Of a DNA stretch of 36,030 nucleotides, positions 14,608-23,782 are shown one piece after another. Source of the DNA: Bacillota bacterium (lineage in GTDB: Bacteria; Bacillota; Clostridia; Peptostreptococcales; Anaerovoracaceae); NCBI GenBank assembly GCA_029239605.1, contig JARBUO010000023.1, positions 1-36,030 of the forward strand. The letters run 5' to 3'. Made by a program: the position numbers and the translations under genes. How positions within the stretch are numbered: position 1 is the first letter of the stretch; each line of letters opens with the position of its first letter. The notes beneath the pieces are model-generated. The model made no database searches. It had not been told where the DNA came from and saw only the letters and a list, made by a program, of their open reading frames with translations.

Positions 14608-16857
14608 GTGAAAGAGACATTAAAAATAACCGGAATGACCTGTGCCGCATGCTCGGCCAGGATTGAAAAGGTCGTAGCAAAAATGGAGGGAGTCGAAGAG
14701 ATTTCCGTGAATCTGGCTACGGAAAAGGCTGTGGTTGCTTATGATCCGGTCAGGACAACGCTGGATCAGATCAAGGAACGCATTGAAAAAGCGGGATATG
14801 GGGCAGCGGAGATACAAAAGAAAGCAGCTGTGGTGGATGAAGATAAACTCCGGAAGGAGAAAGAAATTAAAACGTTATGGATCAAATTCTGGGTCTCCAC
14901 CGTATTTGCTGTGCCGCTGCTGTACTTTGCCATGGGCTCTATGATTTGGTGGCTGCGATTTCCCATCCCGTTCGTTTTCAACCCGATGCAGTTTCCGCTG
15001 AACTATGCAATCCTGCAGATCGTGCTTACCATTCCCATCGTTGCTGCTGGTTACAGGTTCTATACTGTAGGATATAAGGCGATCTTAAACCGAAGTCCCA
15101 ATATGGACTCACTCATCGCCATGGGAACGACGGCTGCAATCATATACAGCCTCTACTCTGTTTATGAAATAATGCAAGGCAACTTTGGTGCAGTGGAAGG
15201 ACTCTATTTCGAAACAGCGGGGGTCATTATTACATTAATCCTGCTCGGTAAATCTCTGGAGGCAGTTTCCAAGGGTAGGACATCAGAGGCGATCAAAAAG
15301 CTGATGGGTCTGGCGCCGAAAACAGCTACCGTCATAAAAGATGATAAGGAGTATGAAGTTCCCATTGAAGACGTTGAAATTGGCCATATTATCCTTGTAA
15401 AACCGGGAGAAAAAATTCCTGTTGATGGCGTGGTCACCGAGGGCAACACTTCCGTGGATGAATCCATGCTCACAGGCGAAAGTATTCCTGTTGAAAAAAG
15501 AGCAGGGGATTCGGTTTATGCTGCCAGCATCAATAAAAATGGACTGATCCGCTTTGAAGCGAAGAAAGTCGGAGGAGATACTGCGCTTGCGCAGATCATT
15601 AAACTGGTGGAAGAAGCGCAAGGTTCCAAAGCACCCATTGCACAGATGGCGGATGTGGTTTCCGGATATTTTGTTCCCATCGTATTTGTCATTGCCGTAC
15701 TGGCCTTTCTGGCATGGTTTATCAGCGGAGAATCTCTGGTATTTTCTCTCACCATATTCATCGCCATTCTCGTGATCGCCTGCCCCTGTGCACTGGGGCT
15801 GGCAACACCTACAGCCATCATGGTGGGTACCGGTAAGGGAGCTGAGTACGGAATCCTGATTAAGGGCGGCGAGGCACTTGAAACAACCCATAAGATCAAC
15901 ACCATAGTCTTTGATAAAACGGGAACCATCACAGAAGGAAAACCGGAAGTTACCGACATCATCACTGCAGATGGGATCCAGCGAACAGAACTGCTGCAGC
16001 TGGCAGCCTCGGCGGAGAAGGGCTCTGAGCATCCATTGGGTGAGGCAATCGTTAACAAAGCAGAGGCCGAAGGACTTGAATTCCTGAAGGTTTCAGAATT
16101 TGCAGCAATTCCGGGTCATGGTATCGAGGTAGTCATTGCAGAAAAGAAACTTCTGCTTGGCAACCGCAAACTGATGAAAGAACGATCTATTGATTTGACA
16201 GGATTGGAGCAGGAATCAGACCGCCTTGCAGGAGAAGGCAAGACGCCGATGTATATTGCAGCAGACGGCAGGATTTCCGGAATCATTGCTGTTGCCGATG
16301 TGGTGAAAGCAAGCAGCCAAAAGGCTATCGACAAATTAAAATCAATGGGCCTTGAGGTAGCAATGATCACCGGAGACAATCGAAAAACTGCAGAAGCCAT
16401 TGCAAAACAGGTGGGGATTGACCGCGTTCTTGCAGAAGTACTTCCACAGGATAAATCCAATGAGGTGAAAAAGCTTCAGAGTGAAGGAAAACAGGTTGCC
16501 ATGGTTGGAGATGGAATCAATGATGCACCGGCACTTGCGCAAGCGGATATCGGCATTGCCATCGGTTCGGGAACGGACGTTGCTATGGAATCTGCGGATA
16601 TCGTTCTGATGAAAAGTGATTTGATGGATGTTCCAGCGGCCATTCAGCTGAGCAAGAGTACCATCCGAAACATTAAGCAAAATCTTTTCTGGGCCTTTGG
16701 TTACAACGTGATCGGTATTCCCATTGCTGCCGGGGTACTCCACTTGTTTGGGGGACCGCTTCTGAATCCGATTTTCGCCGCCGCCGCAATGTCCCTCAGT
16801 TCTGTATCCGTATTGACCAACGCGCTCAGACTGAAGCGCTTCAAACCGTTTCGGTGA
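14608..16857 (+). CDS. copA: Copper-exporting P1B-type ATPase
   Basis: The protein has 749 residues with one N-terminal HMA domain (Cys12, Cys15 in MTCAAC), eight predicted membrane helices, the membrane metal site CPC (392-394), actuator motif TGES, phosphorylated Asp436 in [11 protein letters not shown], the HP motif in SEHPLG, and the [10 protein letters not shown] hinge. The C-terminal MSLSS segment and the YN pair are those of Cu+ exporters. GTG 14608 is preferred because GAAAGG is 11 bases upstream; the frame is open further back into csoR. It pumps Cu+ (or Ag+) out of the cytoplasm using ATP. Confidence 0.95.
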   Translation: MKETLKITGMTCAACSARIEKVVAKMEGVEEISVNLATEKAVVAYDPVRTTLDQIKERIEKAGYGAAEIQKKAAVVDEDKLRKEKEIKTLWIKFWVSTVFAVPLLYFAMGSMIWWLRFPIPFVFNPMQFPLNYAILQIVLTIPIVAAGYRFYTVGYKAILNRSPNMDSLIAMGTTAAIIYSLYSVYEIMQGNFGAVEGLYFETAGVIITLILLGKSLEAVSKGRTSEAIKKLMGLAPKTATVIKDDKEYEVPIEDVEIGHIILVKPGEKIPVDGVVTEGNTSVDESMLTGESIPVEKRAGDSVYAASINKNGLIRFEAKKVGGDTALAQIIKLVEEAQGSKAPIAQMADVVSGYFVPIVFVIAVLAFLAWFISGESLVFSLTIFIAILVIACPCALGLATPTAIMVGTGKGAEYGILIKGGEALETTHKINTIVFDKTGTITEGKPEVTDIITADGIQRTELLQLAASAEKGSEHPLGEAIVNKAEAEGLEFLKVSEFAAIPGHGIEVVIAEKKLLLGNRKLMKERSIDLTGLEQESDRLAGEGKTPMYIAADGRISGIIAVADVVKASSQKAIDKLKSMGLEVAMITGDNRKTAEAIAKQVGIDRVLAEVLPQDKSNEVKKLQSEGKQVAMVGDGINDAPALAQADIGIAIGSGTDVAMESADIVLMKSDLMDVPAAIQLSKSTIRNIKQNLFWAFGYNVIGIPIAAGVLHLFGGPLLNPIFAAAAMSLSSVSVLTNALRLKRFKPFR

Positions 16858-16916
16858 GAAACGAATCATTCCGTTTCGGTGACGAATCATTACATTACAG
16901 TTAGGAACGAATCATT
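16846..16916. repeat. Short repeats duplicating the 3' end of copA
   Basis: CCGTTTCGGTGA, which encodes the last three codons and stop of copA (16846-16857), recurs at 16871-16882. CGAATCATT follows both copies (16862-16870 and 16883-16891) and appears a third time at 16908-16916. This is a small tandem duplication across the gene end. Confidence 0.7.
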
Positions 16917-16982
16917 GAAAACCGATAGAACTTGATAAGATCGTATAGATTAGGCCGCGGTAGCGGCAGAATGGAGAGAAGT

Positions 16983-17657
16983 ATGAAGAAGAAAATAATC
17001 ATTGCCGCTCTGGCTATGGCGCTGCTGCCCCTGCTGGCAGCATGCGCAGACACGGATGTGGTGGGTAGTGAGTCTGTCAATTCTTTTAAAGAAGTGTTGA
17101 CTGCGATGGATCAGAATGTTTCTGAGGATGAGATGAACGGAGGCTGGGCTCTTGTTTCACCGGATGGAACAGAGCGGTTTATTTGGAGCAGAGACTACAG
17201 TTCGGGAAATCCCCATGACGTAATGCTGGAATTTGATGCGAAGCCCTTCCTGGATGCCGGGCTTGACCCAAGCAAGCTTGCGCCCGGAATTCTCGCAGAA
17301 GACAAAATCATGGTTGGATCTGATCTTGGCGATGAAGAACTAAGCTATAAAGGGGATGCTACCCCGCTGGCATCCTATGAAAAGCTGGTGGAGCTTTACC
17401 GGGACAGAATCAAATATCATGCGGATCTTGACCATTATGGTGTAAACGTCGGTGATGGAAATATGTTTGAATGGGCCAAGGATATGAGCACCAACGATAA
17501 GGACATTGTGTTTGTCGTAGATCCTGCTCAATTGATTGATGCCGGGGTTGATCCGGAAAAAGTAGAAGGTTGGGTTTTTGCAAAGGTTAAGGTGATGGAT
17601 GAAAACGGGAAGCCAATTGAAGTGGATAAATTTTTAAAGCCCTTTTCGATTCAGTAA
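16983..17657 (+). CDS. Lipoprotein with an internal duplication, copper operon
   Basis: The protein has 224 residues from ATG 16983 (after GGAGAG). The signal sequence MKKKIIIAALAMALLPLLAAC ends in a lipobox, so the mature protein should be lipid-anchored outside the membrane at that Cys. Two halves resemble each other: a segment with DGTERFIWSRD...FLDAGLDPSKL and a later one with DGNMFEWAKD...LIDAGVDPEKV. It is acidic and has few Cys/His/Met residues after the anchor, so it is not an obvious metal chelator. It sits between copA and copZ. I do not recognise the family. Confidence 0.75.
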   Translation: MKKKIIIAALAMALLPLLAACADTDVVGSESVNSFKEVLTAMDQNVSEDEMNGGWALVSPDGTERFIWSRDYSSGNPHDVMLEFDAKPFLDAGLDPSKLAPGILAEDKIMVGSDLGDEELSYKGDATPLASYEKLVELYRDRIKYHADLDHYGVNVGDGNMFEWAKDMSTNDKDIVFVVDPAQLIDAGVDPEKVEGWVFAKVKVMDENGKPIEVDKFLKPFSIQ

Positions 17658-17746
17658 ACTTTGGGTACAATGAATGTATCAATCGTTAAATTTGTAAGTT
17701 GAATGCTGTGATTTTCAGCACTCAATCCGATCTGGAGGTAAGTACC

Positions 17747-17953
17747 ATGGAAAAGAAAGTTTTAAATGTAGAAGGAATGTCCTGCCTGCATTGTGTTAAT
17801 GCGGTGACAAATGCGCTGACCGCCCTGGATGGTGTGGGTGATGTGGCGATCGATCTTGAGGGGAAGACCGTAGCGGTAGAATATGATGGAGATAAAGTTT
17901 CTCTTGTTGCCATTCGGGATGCCATTGAAGAAGAAGGCTATGATGTCGTGTGA
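17747..17953 (+). CDS. copZ: Copper chaperone CopZ (HMA domain protein)
   Basis: The protein has 68 residues, a single heavy-metal-associated domain with VEGMSCLHCVNAV (Cys13, Cys16). It carries Cu+ in the cytoplasm to CopA and CsoR. ATG 17747 follows GGAGG. Its stop overlaps the next start by four bases (GTGA at 17950), so it is probably translationally coupled to the response regulator. Confidence 0.92.
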   Translation: MEKKVLNVEGMSCLHCVNAVTNALTALDGVGDVAIDLEGKTVAVEYDGDKVSLVAIRDAIEEEGYDVV

Positions 17954-18663
17954 GCGGCGGTATGAAGAGTAACGGAAAAAAAGTGCTTGTAGTCGATGAC
18001 GAGGTAAAAATACTGGAAGTCCTCCGATCGTTCCTGGAAAGCAAAGATTATACGGTATTCACTGCGGAAGACGGAGGACAGGCCTTGTCCATCTTTGAGA
18101 AGGAAAGCATATCATTTGTGATTCTTGACCTAATGCTGCCGGATCTTTCCGGCGAAGAAATCTGCGAGCGGATCAGGCAGAAATCCCGGGTTCCGATTAT
18201 TATGCTGACCGCAAAGGTTGAGGAAGAAGACATTCTGAAAGGCCTTGCCGTCGGTGCAGATGATTATATCACAAAGCCCTTTCGGCTGAAAGAGCTCCAT
18301 GCCCGGATGGAAGCTGTATCGCGCAGGTCTTCGGAAGATCTTCTGCCTCTCTACCGTAGAATGTCCTTTTGCAGCGGAGACTTGGAAGTGAATATGGACA
18401 CGCGAGAGATCAAGAAAAGCGGGCGTCAGATAAGTTTGACGCCCAACGAGTTTAAGATTTTGGCTGCGTTGATCAAATATCCCAATAAGGTTTTCACCCG
18501 GGAAGAACTGATTGCTGCGGCATTTGGAGAAGACTTCGAGGGGTATGACCGCTCTGTTGACAGCCATATTAAAAATCTGAGGCAGAAGATTGAGACAGAT
18601 TCTAAAAATCCGCTTTACGTTGTCACCGTCCATGGAATTGGATACAAATTCGGAGGAAAATAG
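17950..18663 (+). CDS. OmpR-family response regulator
   Basis: The protein has 237 residues: receiver domain with the acidic pair in VVDDE, phospho-acceptor Asp60 in FVILDLMLPDL and the switch lysine in ITKPF, then a winged-helix DNA-binding domain (about 140-237, with LTPNEFKILAAL and YDRSVDSHIKNLRQKI). GTG 17950 overlaps the copZ stop codon; ATG 17962 is an alternative start with a weaker ribosome site. It pairs with the histidine kinase directly downstream. Target genes probably lie in this copper block. Confidence 0.93.
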   Translation: MSGGMKSNGKKVLVVDDEVKILEVLRSFLESKDYTVFTAEDGGQALSIFEKESISFVILDLMLPDLSGEEICERIRQKSRVPIIMLTAKVEEEDILKGLAVGADDYITKPFRLKELHARMEAVSRRSSEDLLPLYRRMSFCSGDLEVNMDTREIKKSGRQISLTPNEFKILAALIKYPNKVFTREELIAAAFGEDFEGYDRSVDSHIKNLRQKIETDSKNPLYVVTVHGIGYKFGGK

Positions 18664-18664
18664 G

Positions 18665-20089
18665 ATGAAGTTCAGTTTAAAAGCAAAGCTTTCAATGGCC
18701 ATCGCGCTGGTGGCTTTGCTTACTGTCGCATTGATCAGCCTTCTGGCCAATTATTTTATCCAGAGCAGGTTTGAAGGGTATATTGCTTCTCAGCAGGAAA
18801 AGACTGCGGATCAGATCGTGGAAAGCATCAGCGTTCAGTACGACAGCGATGCAGATCAGTGGAATACGGATTTCGTTCATACCATCGGAATGTATGCACT
18901 CTATGACGGTTATATTGTGAAGGTCATAGACCGATATGGAAAGACGGTATGGGATGCATTGACCTGCGATATGAAGCTTTGTACGAAGGTGATGGATGAC
19001 ATCAGCCATCGCATGATGATGGAGTATCCGACGATGAATGGCGAATTTACCACAAGAGATTTTCCCGTCGAACAGGATGGAAAACAAATCGGTACGGTGG
19101 CCATCGGCTATTATGGTCCTTTCTTTTTCAGTGAGGACGATTTCCAATTTCTGAAGGCACTGAATCAAATTCTGATTCTGATTGGAGGACTTTCTCTGAT
19201 CATATCCGCAGGCACGGGCGTGTTCCTTGCCAGACGATTGAGTCGCCCCATTCTTAAAACTGCCGGTGCAGCGGGAGACATTGCAGCGGGAAAGTATAAT
19301 ACACGGATTGAGGCAGAGACGGGCACGAAAGAGGTGGATGCGCTGATCAGTTCCATCAACCACCTTGCAGATTCTTTGGAACAGCAGGAAACTCTGAGAA
19401 GGCAGCTGACTGCCGATGTAGCCCATGAGCTGCGCACCCCCCTTGCCACGGTTCAAACCCATGTAGAGGCAATGATGGAAGGAATTTGGGAACCGACGAG
19501 AGAACGGCTGGAAAGCTGTTATGAGGAAATGAGCCGTCTTGGAACGCTTGTCAGCGATCTGGAGCGACTTGCCCGAATTGAGAGCAGCAATTTGAAGCTG
19601 AATCAGACGGAACTGGATTTAACAGCACTTTCCGCAAGAATTCTTACCGGTTTTGAAAAGGAACTGAAGGATAAAAATCTGAGTGCGGGGATTTGCGGAT
19701 CTTGTTCTCTGATCACTGCTGACTGTGATCGGATCAGTCAGGTGCTGATTAATCTCATCTCAAATGCGGTAAAATATACGCCGGAAGGGGGAGAAATCCA
19801 CATCACCTTATCGGATATGGAAGATTCGGTAGTATTTAACATCAGGGATAATGGGATCGGGATACCGAAAGAAGAACTCTCTTTTATCTTTGAGCGATTT
19901 TATAGGGCAGATAAATCCAGAAACCGTAATACAGGGGGCACAGGTATCGGCCTCGCCATTGTAAAATCAATTGTATCAGCCCATGGCGGTACAGTGGAGG
20001 TAGAGAGCAGACTCAATGAAGGAAGTAATTTTACGATAATCCTTCCCAAAAATCACGATGAAAATGGAAGGCAGACGAAACTCACGTAG
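18665..20089 (+). CDS. Sensor histidine kinase, HAMP-HisKA-HATPase_c
   Basis: The protein has 474 residues. Membrane segments lie at about 10-32 and 166-190, with an extracytoplasmic sensor region between them. A HAMP domain and then the H-box DVAHELRTPLA with phosphorylated His254, the N-box NLISNAVKYTPEG and G-boxes DNGIGI and GGTGIGLAI follow. The sensor region holds a metal-ligand-rich patch: Cys101, Met103, Cys106, Met110, His115, Met117-119 and Met124. In a copper operon this suggests sensing of external Cu+/Ag+. ATG 18665 follows GGAGG (18652-18656), one base after the regulator's stop. Confidence 0.92.
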   Translation: MKFSLKAKLSMAIALVALLTVALISLLANYFIQSRFEGYIASQQEKTADQIVESISVQYDSDADQWNTDFVHTIGMYALYDGYIVKVIDRYGKTVWDALTCDMKLCTKVMDDISHRMMMEYPTMNGEFTTRDFPVEQDGKQIGTVAIGYYGPFFFSEDDFQFLKALNQILILIGGLSLIISAGTGVFLARRLSRPILKTAGAAGDIAAGKYNTRIEAETGTKEVDALISSINHLADSLEQQETLRRQLTADVAHELRTPLATVQTHVEAMMEGIWEPTRERLESCYEEMSRLGTLVSDLERLARIESSNLKLNQTELDLTALSARILTGFEKELKDKNLSAGICGSCSLITADCDRISQVLINLISNAVKYTPEGGEIHITLSDMEDSVVFNIRDNGIGIPKEELSFIFERFYRADKSRNRNTGGTGIGLAIVKSIVSAHGGTVEVESRLNEGSNFTIILPKNHDENGRQTKLT

Positions 20090-20107
20090 CTGCCTTAAGG
20101 GGGAAAT

Positions 20108-20608
20108 ATGAAAAAAAGTACACTAATTATACTAGTGGTTGCTGTATTTGCAGCAGCTGCAGCAGCCTTTGTGCTGCTAACGCCGAAGGACGGCGATCTT
20201 GCTTTGAGCGGGAATACTACGAAGGAGGCAGTGCTGAACGAAAATGGAGATCTGGTCATTTCCGTTTCTGATATCACAGAAACTGCTGCCTTTTACACAT
20301 ATAATGAACTCGATAAAAAGATGGAAATCATAGCGGTAGAAGCATCTGACGGTACGATCAGAACGGCATTTAATACTTGTCAGGTGTGTTACAGCTCGGG
20401 AAAAGGGTATTATAAACAGGAAGGTGAATTTTTGGTCTGCCAGAACTGTGGCAATCGATTTGGAATGGATGAGGTTGCGCTGACGAAAGGCGGCTGTAAT
20501 CCGGTTCCGATCACAGATGAATATAAGACGGAAGCTGATGGCGTGATTACGATACCAAAGGAATTCCTCGAAGAAGCGCAGGTCATTTTCGAAAATTGGA
20601 AGATATAA
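20108..20608 (+). CDS. DUF2318-domain, Cys-rich membrane-anchored protein
   Basis: The protein has 166 residues. One N-terminal hydrophobic helix (5-24) anchors it. The rest is an extracytoplasmic domain with CQVC (91, 94), CQNC (111, 114) and GGCNP (Cys130), the arrangement of DUF2318, a family usually described as Fe-S-containing and often found beside metal or iron transporters. ATG 20108 follows AAGGGGG. Placed after the copper two-component genes, it may bind metal or pass electrons to the HMA/TauE protein; this role is inferred from context only. Confidence 0.82.
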   Translation: MKKSTLIILVVAVFAAAAAAFVLLTPKDGDLALSGNTTKEAVLNENGDLVISVSDITETAAFYTYNELDKKMEIIAVEASDGTIRTAFNTCQVCYSSGKGYYKQEGEFLVCQNCGNRFGMDEVALTKGGCNPVPITDEYKTEADGVITIPKEFLEEAQVIFENWKI

Positions 20609-20655
20609 GCTGCCATCGATAACGGGCTAAATTGGATTGGAAGGAAGGAATAGAG

Positions 20656-21504
20656 ATGAATGAATTTAGAACGATCAAGCGGATCGTGAAAGGACAGCAG
20701 GCCCAGGACGGTGCGGGTGTCAAGCTGGTAAGAGTATTTGGTCAAAATGACGTAAAAGACTTTGATCCATTTCTTATGCTGGATGCCTTCGATTCTGTAG
20801 ATCCGCTGGATTACGTCAGGGGGTTTCCATGGCATCCTCATCGAGGGATTGAGACCATTACCTATTTGATAGACGGAAAAATCGAACATGGTGACAGTCT
20901 GGGAAACAACGGTTTCATTGGAAGCGGAGACTGCCAGTGGATGACCGCCGGTTCCGGAATCATTCATCAGGAAATGCCAAAGCCTTCTCCCCGTATGCTG
21001 GGGGTTCAGCTATGGCTCAATCTGCCTCAGAAAGATAAAATGACCCATCCTCAGTATCACGACATTAAAAGTAGTGATATTCCCGTGATCAAAGAAGATG
21101 GGGCTGTCATACGGCTGATTTCCGGCGAACTAAATGGGAATGCCGGTGCAATGGAAGGTGATTATGTAAAACCGCTCTATCTCGATGCGGACATTGCTCC
21201 CGGTAAAGAGTGGTCATTTGAGACGAATCCTGAAGACAATCTTTTTTTGTATATCCTGAAAGGCGCCGGTACCTTTGGTTCTGAAGAAGGTGACTATGCC
21301 CGGGAAAAGAGCGCTGTACTATTTGACACCGGAAACAAATTTGAGGTGAGGGCGGCTGAAGAGGGCATACGTTTCCTTCTCCTTGCAGCAAAACCGCTGA
21401 AAGAGCCCATCGCCTGGGGCGGACCCATTGTCATGAACACCAGGGAAGAATTAGAACTGGCTTTTCATGAGCTGGATCATAATACCTTCATCAAATCCTA
21501 CTAG
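20656..21504 (+). CDS. Pirin-family bicupin protein
   Basis: The protein has 282 residues, the standard pirin length. The N-terminal cupin metal ligands are His60, His62 (PWHPHRG), His104 and Glu106 (IIHQEMP), matching H56, H58, H101 and E103 of human pirin. Bacterial pirins bind iron and some have quercetinase activity; their role is often stress-related. ATG 20656 follows GGAAGGAA; the frame is open from 20632. It is co-directional with the copper genes and separated from them by only 47 bases. Confidence 0.92.
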   Translation: MNEFRTIKRIVKGQQAQDGAGVKLVRVFGQNDVKDFDPFLMLDAFDSVDPLDYVRGFPWHPHRGIETITYLIDGKIEHGDSLGNNGFIGSGDCQWMTAGSGIIHQEMPKPSPRMLGVQLWLNLPQKDKMTHPQYHDIKSSDIPVIKEDGAVIRLISGELNGNAGAMEGDYVKPLYLDADIAPGKEWSFETNPEDNLFLYILKGAGTFGSEEGDYAREKSAVLFDTGNKFEVRAAEEGIRFLLLAAKPLKEPIAWGGPIVMNTREELELAFHELDHNTFIKSY

Positions 21505-21528
21505 TTTGCAAATGAGCGGAGAAACAAG

Positions 21529-22062
21529 ATGCCACAAAAGGGACGAACTGAGGAAAAAAAGATAACGCTTGAACTTGTTCAGCACGAACTGGAGCCAATC
21601 TATGACCGAGATTCCAAAGTGTTGATCTTAGGCACAATGCCGTCTCCGAAATCCAGAGAAAAAGGGTTTTATTATTCCCATCCTCAGAATCGTCTTTGGA
21701 GAGTACTTTCGGAATTGATGGGGGAAATACAGCCGGTGACTCCGGAAGACAAGAAATCGTTTTTGCAAAGGCACCACATCGCTATGTGGGACGTACTGAG
21801 AGCCTGCCGCATCAAAGGTGCGGATGACAGCAGTATTTCAAGTGCTGAGCCTAACGATATCAACCTAATCTTGTCTGCAGCAGACATCAAGGCGGTATTC
21901 ACTACGGGGAAAAAGGCAACGGATCTATATCAAAAACTGTGTCTTCCTCAAACGGGAATCCCATCGGTATATCTTCCGTCCACCAGTCCTGCAAACTGTA
22001 GGAATTGCACCGTAGAGACCCTGAAAGAAGATTACCGGGTTATTCTCGATTATGTCAAATGA
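21529..22062 (+). CDS. Hypoxanthine/uracil-type DNA glycosylase (UDG superfamily)
   Basis: The protein has 177 residues. LILGTMPSPKSREKGFYYSH and the C-terminal LPSTSPAN motif are those of the family annotated DNA-deoxyinosine glycosylase (UDG family 6/HDG-like). It removes deaminated bases such as hypoxanthine from DNA in base-excision repair. It is 24 bases after the pirin gene and ends the metal block before a strong terminator. Linkage to copper could reflect repair of oxidative or nitrosative DNA damage, or chance. Confidence 0.87.
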   Translation: MPQKGRTEEKKITLELVQHELEPIYDRDSKVLILGTMPSPKSREKGFYYSHPQNRLWRVLSELMGEIQPVTPEDKKSFLQRHHIAMWDVLRACRIKGADDSSISSAEPNDINLILSAADIKAVFTTGKKATDLYQKLCLPQTGIPSVYLPSTSPANCRNCTVETLKEDYRVILDYVK

Positions 22063-22112
22063 TGTGTTGAGGCGGGTTGCGCCAAACCATTGGACGAAAA
22101 ATAAAGTACATG

Positions 22113-22150
22113 AAATATGCTCCCTGCATGGAAAGCAGGGAGCATATTTT
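22113..22150. terminator. Strong bidirectional terminator
   Basis: A perfect 15-bp stem AAATATGCTCCCTGC / GCAGGGAGCATATTT (22113-22127 with 22135-22149), a 7-base loop, and a T-rich tail on the plus strand. It lies between convergent genes. Confidence 0.92.
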
Positions 22151-22187
22151 GGGTTTTTGGCAGGGGATCTACTTATTAATAAAAGGG

Positions 22188-23537
22188 TTAAGCGAGAATA
22201 TTCTGGACAATCTCACGGAACACAGCGGTATGCTTGTCGATGTCCTCTTCCGTGGTTACAGCGGTAATCAGAGCCATGTTATGGAATGGTGTCATCAGGA
22301 TGCCTCTGTTCAGAGAGGCGAGATGCATATATTGATCCAGCTCAAAATCTACTGCAGCCTCCGCTTCTCCGCCGTTTCTGGCGGGCTCTTTCCGGAACCA
22401 GTACTCTGTTCTGCAGCCCAGCTGAGTCGTATTCCAGGGCAGATCAAATTCATTGATTACACGCTGGACTCCTTCGTTAAATCTGGTGGCAAGGGGGATG
22501 TTTCTCGCGTAAAAATCCTCGGTTAAAACTTCGCTGAGGGTGGCTTTCATGGCGTGCATACTGAGGGCATTGGCTGCCAGTGTCCCGCCGATTCCGCCGA
22601 TATCACACAGCTCATAGGGGATTGCCTCAGCGACGCGGTTTCCAAGCTCTTCGGAGAAGCCGTAAGCAGCGCAGGGGATGCCTGAGGCAATGGTTTTCCC
22701 GACCACAACAATGTCCGGATCAAGACGGTAAGCTTTTGTATATCCGCCTACGCCGGTACAGATGGTGTGGGTCTCGTCGATGATGAGAACGGCACCGTAT
22801 TCTTTGGTCAGGGCTCTCAGCGCATCGTGGTAGCCCGGTTCAGGGTGTACGATACCGCAGTTGGTCATGACGGGCTCTGCCAGCACTGCGGCCACATCTC
22901 CCTTTTTCAAAGCTTCTTCCAAAGCGGGTATATCATTCCACTCTATGATTCTGGTGGTTTTGCCAGGATCGACCTGGGGACCCAGGTTGCCGGGCTTGGC
23001 TACGGTATTGCCGTTCTCGTCCATGATGGCTACGGTTTCGTCAACAGTGCCGTGGTAGCACCAGTTGTATGCGATGATCATGGGCTTTTTTGTAACCTGT
23101 CTTGCAAGTCGCAGCGCAAAGCGGTTGGCGTCGGTAGCGCTGGTGGAAAACTGCCAGTACTTCATACCGAATCTTCTGGAAAGTTCTTCACCGCACCAGA
23201 TTGCATCCTCTGTGGGAAGCATGAAGGTGGTTCCCTGCTTGACATATTCGGTGATCGCTTTGACGGAAGCCTCTGGAGCATGGCCTACCATGGAGCCGGT
23301 ATCACCGAGGCAGAAATCAATATAATCGTTGCCGTCAACATCCTGAAAATGCGCACCTTTGGCGTTGGCAACACATACGGGATAACTCCCGGCCCACTTG
23401 ACCATCCAGTTCATGGGAACGCCTTGGAGCAGGCTTCCCTTTGCCCGTTCATACAACTCCTTAGATTTCGGATGTGTTTTTTCAAAGAGCTCGATTTCTT
23501 TCCTGTATTGTTCTGCTAATTTTATTCTATCAATCAT
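22188..23537 (-). CDS. Class III PLP aminotransferase (glutamate-1-semialdehyde aminomutase-like)
   Basis: The protein has 449 residues with fold-type I features: Asp254 in LIIDETHT, PLP lysine Lys281 in VVGKTIASG, and the CYHG motif near 160. The usual SGTEA motif is replaced by STSATDANRFALRLAR, seen in a subgroup loosely annotated as aspartate aminotransferase family. Length and these differences argue against a haem-pathway GSA aminomutase. It should move an amino group between an omega/beta-amino compound and a keto acid. GGAGG precedes ATG 23537. It is expressed from a sigma-54 promoter facing its divergent activator, so it is an inducible catabolic enzyme. Substrate unknown. Confidence 0.88.
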   Translation of the reverse strand: MIDRIKLAEQYRKEIELFEKTHPKSKELYERAKGSLLQGVPMNWMVKWAGSYPVCVANAKGAHFQDVDGNDYIDFCLGDTGSMVGHAPEASVKAITEYVKQGTTFMLPTEDAIWCGEELSRRFGMKYWQFSTSATDANRFALRLARQVTKKPMIIAYNWCYHGTVDETVAIMDENGNTVAKPGNLGPQVDPGKTTRIIEWNDIPALEEALKKGDVAAVLAEPVMTNCGIVHPEPGYHDALRALTKEYGAVLIIDETHTICTGVGGYTKAYRLDPDIVVVGKTIASGIPCAAYGFSEELGNRVAEAIPYELCDIGGIGGTLAANALSMHAMKATLSEVLTEDFYARNIPLATRFNEGVQRVINEFDLPWNTTQLGCRTEYWFRKEPARNGGEAEAAVDFELDQYMHLASLNRGILMTPFHNMALITAVTTEEDIDKHTAVFREIVQNILA

Positions 23538-23590
23538 ATGGGTCCTCCTTATGGTTTCTCATCAGTCGTTTTTGGTTTTCTTATAATATA

Positions 23591-23607
23591 AGCAAGATTA
23601 ATGCCAA
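23591..23607 (-). promoter_or_regulatory. Sigma-54 promoter of the aminotransferase gene
   Basis: Minus strand TTGGCATTAATCTTGCT: GG (-24) at 23605-23604 and GC (-12) at 23593-23592, with the diagnostic 10 bases between. It predicts a 5' leader of about 40 nt. Confidence 0.85.
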
Positions 23608-23678
23608 GTTAATTTTAAAACTGCGTGAGGTTGGAAGCACTGATTTTCAGCAGGTTCTAAATGGTCCATATTATATTG

Positions 23679-23737
23679 ATATTCAAAAATATACATTTAC
23701 TTTCAGTATTGATAAAAATATTGTCAAAATTGAAAAA
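23679..23737. promoter_or_regulatory. Candidate activator (UAS) sites for the sigma-54 regulator
   Basis: Three 18-bp segments, at 23679-23696, 23699-23716 and 23720-23737, resemble the pair upstream of the permease (12/18, 13/18 and 14/18 to the nearest copy). Their starts are 20 and 21 bp apart, so they lie on one helix face. They are 85-145 bp upstream of the -12 element, normal for enhancer binding. The third covers the -35 box of the regulator's own promoter. Confidence 0.55.
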
Positions 23738-23749
23738 AACAACTATAAT
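23721..23749 (+). promoter_or_regulatory. Sigma-70 promoter of the sigma-54 activator gene
   Basis: TTGTCA (23721-23726), 17 bp, TATAAT (23744-23749). It directs the regulator gene at 23783. The -35 box lies inside a candidate activator site, consistent with negative autoregulation. Confidence 0.75.
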
Positions 23750-23782
23750 GTGACTATCATTGAAATCTTTACGGAGGTAATT

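Noticed and set aside
15283..16032. Long antisense frames opposite copA (up to 249 codons)
   Set aside because: They mirror a highly conserved ATPase gene, and no start signal or recognisable domain supports them.
23474..23782. Upstream extension of the sigma-54 activator frame
   Set aside because: It would include the aminotransferase start region, the sigma-54 promoter and the gene's own TTGTCA-N17-TATAAT promoter; GGAGG before ATG 23783 is decisive.
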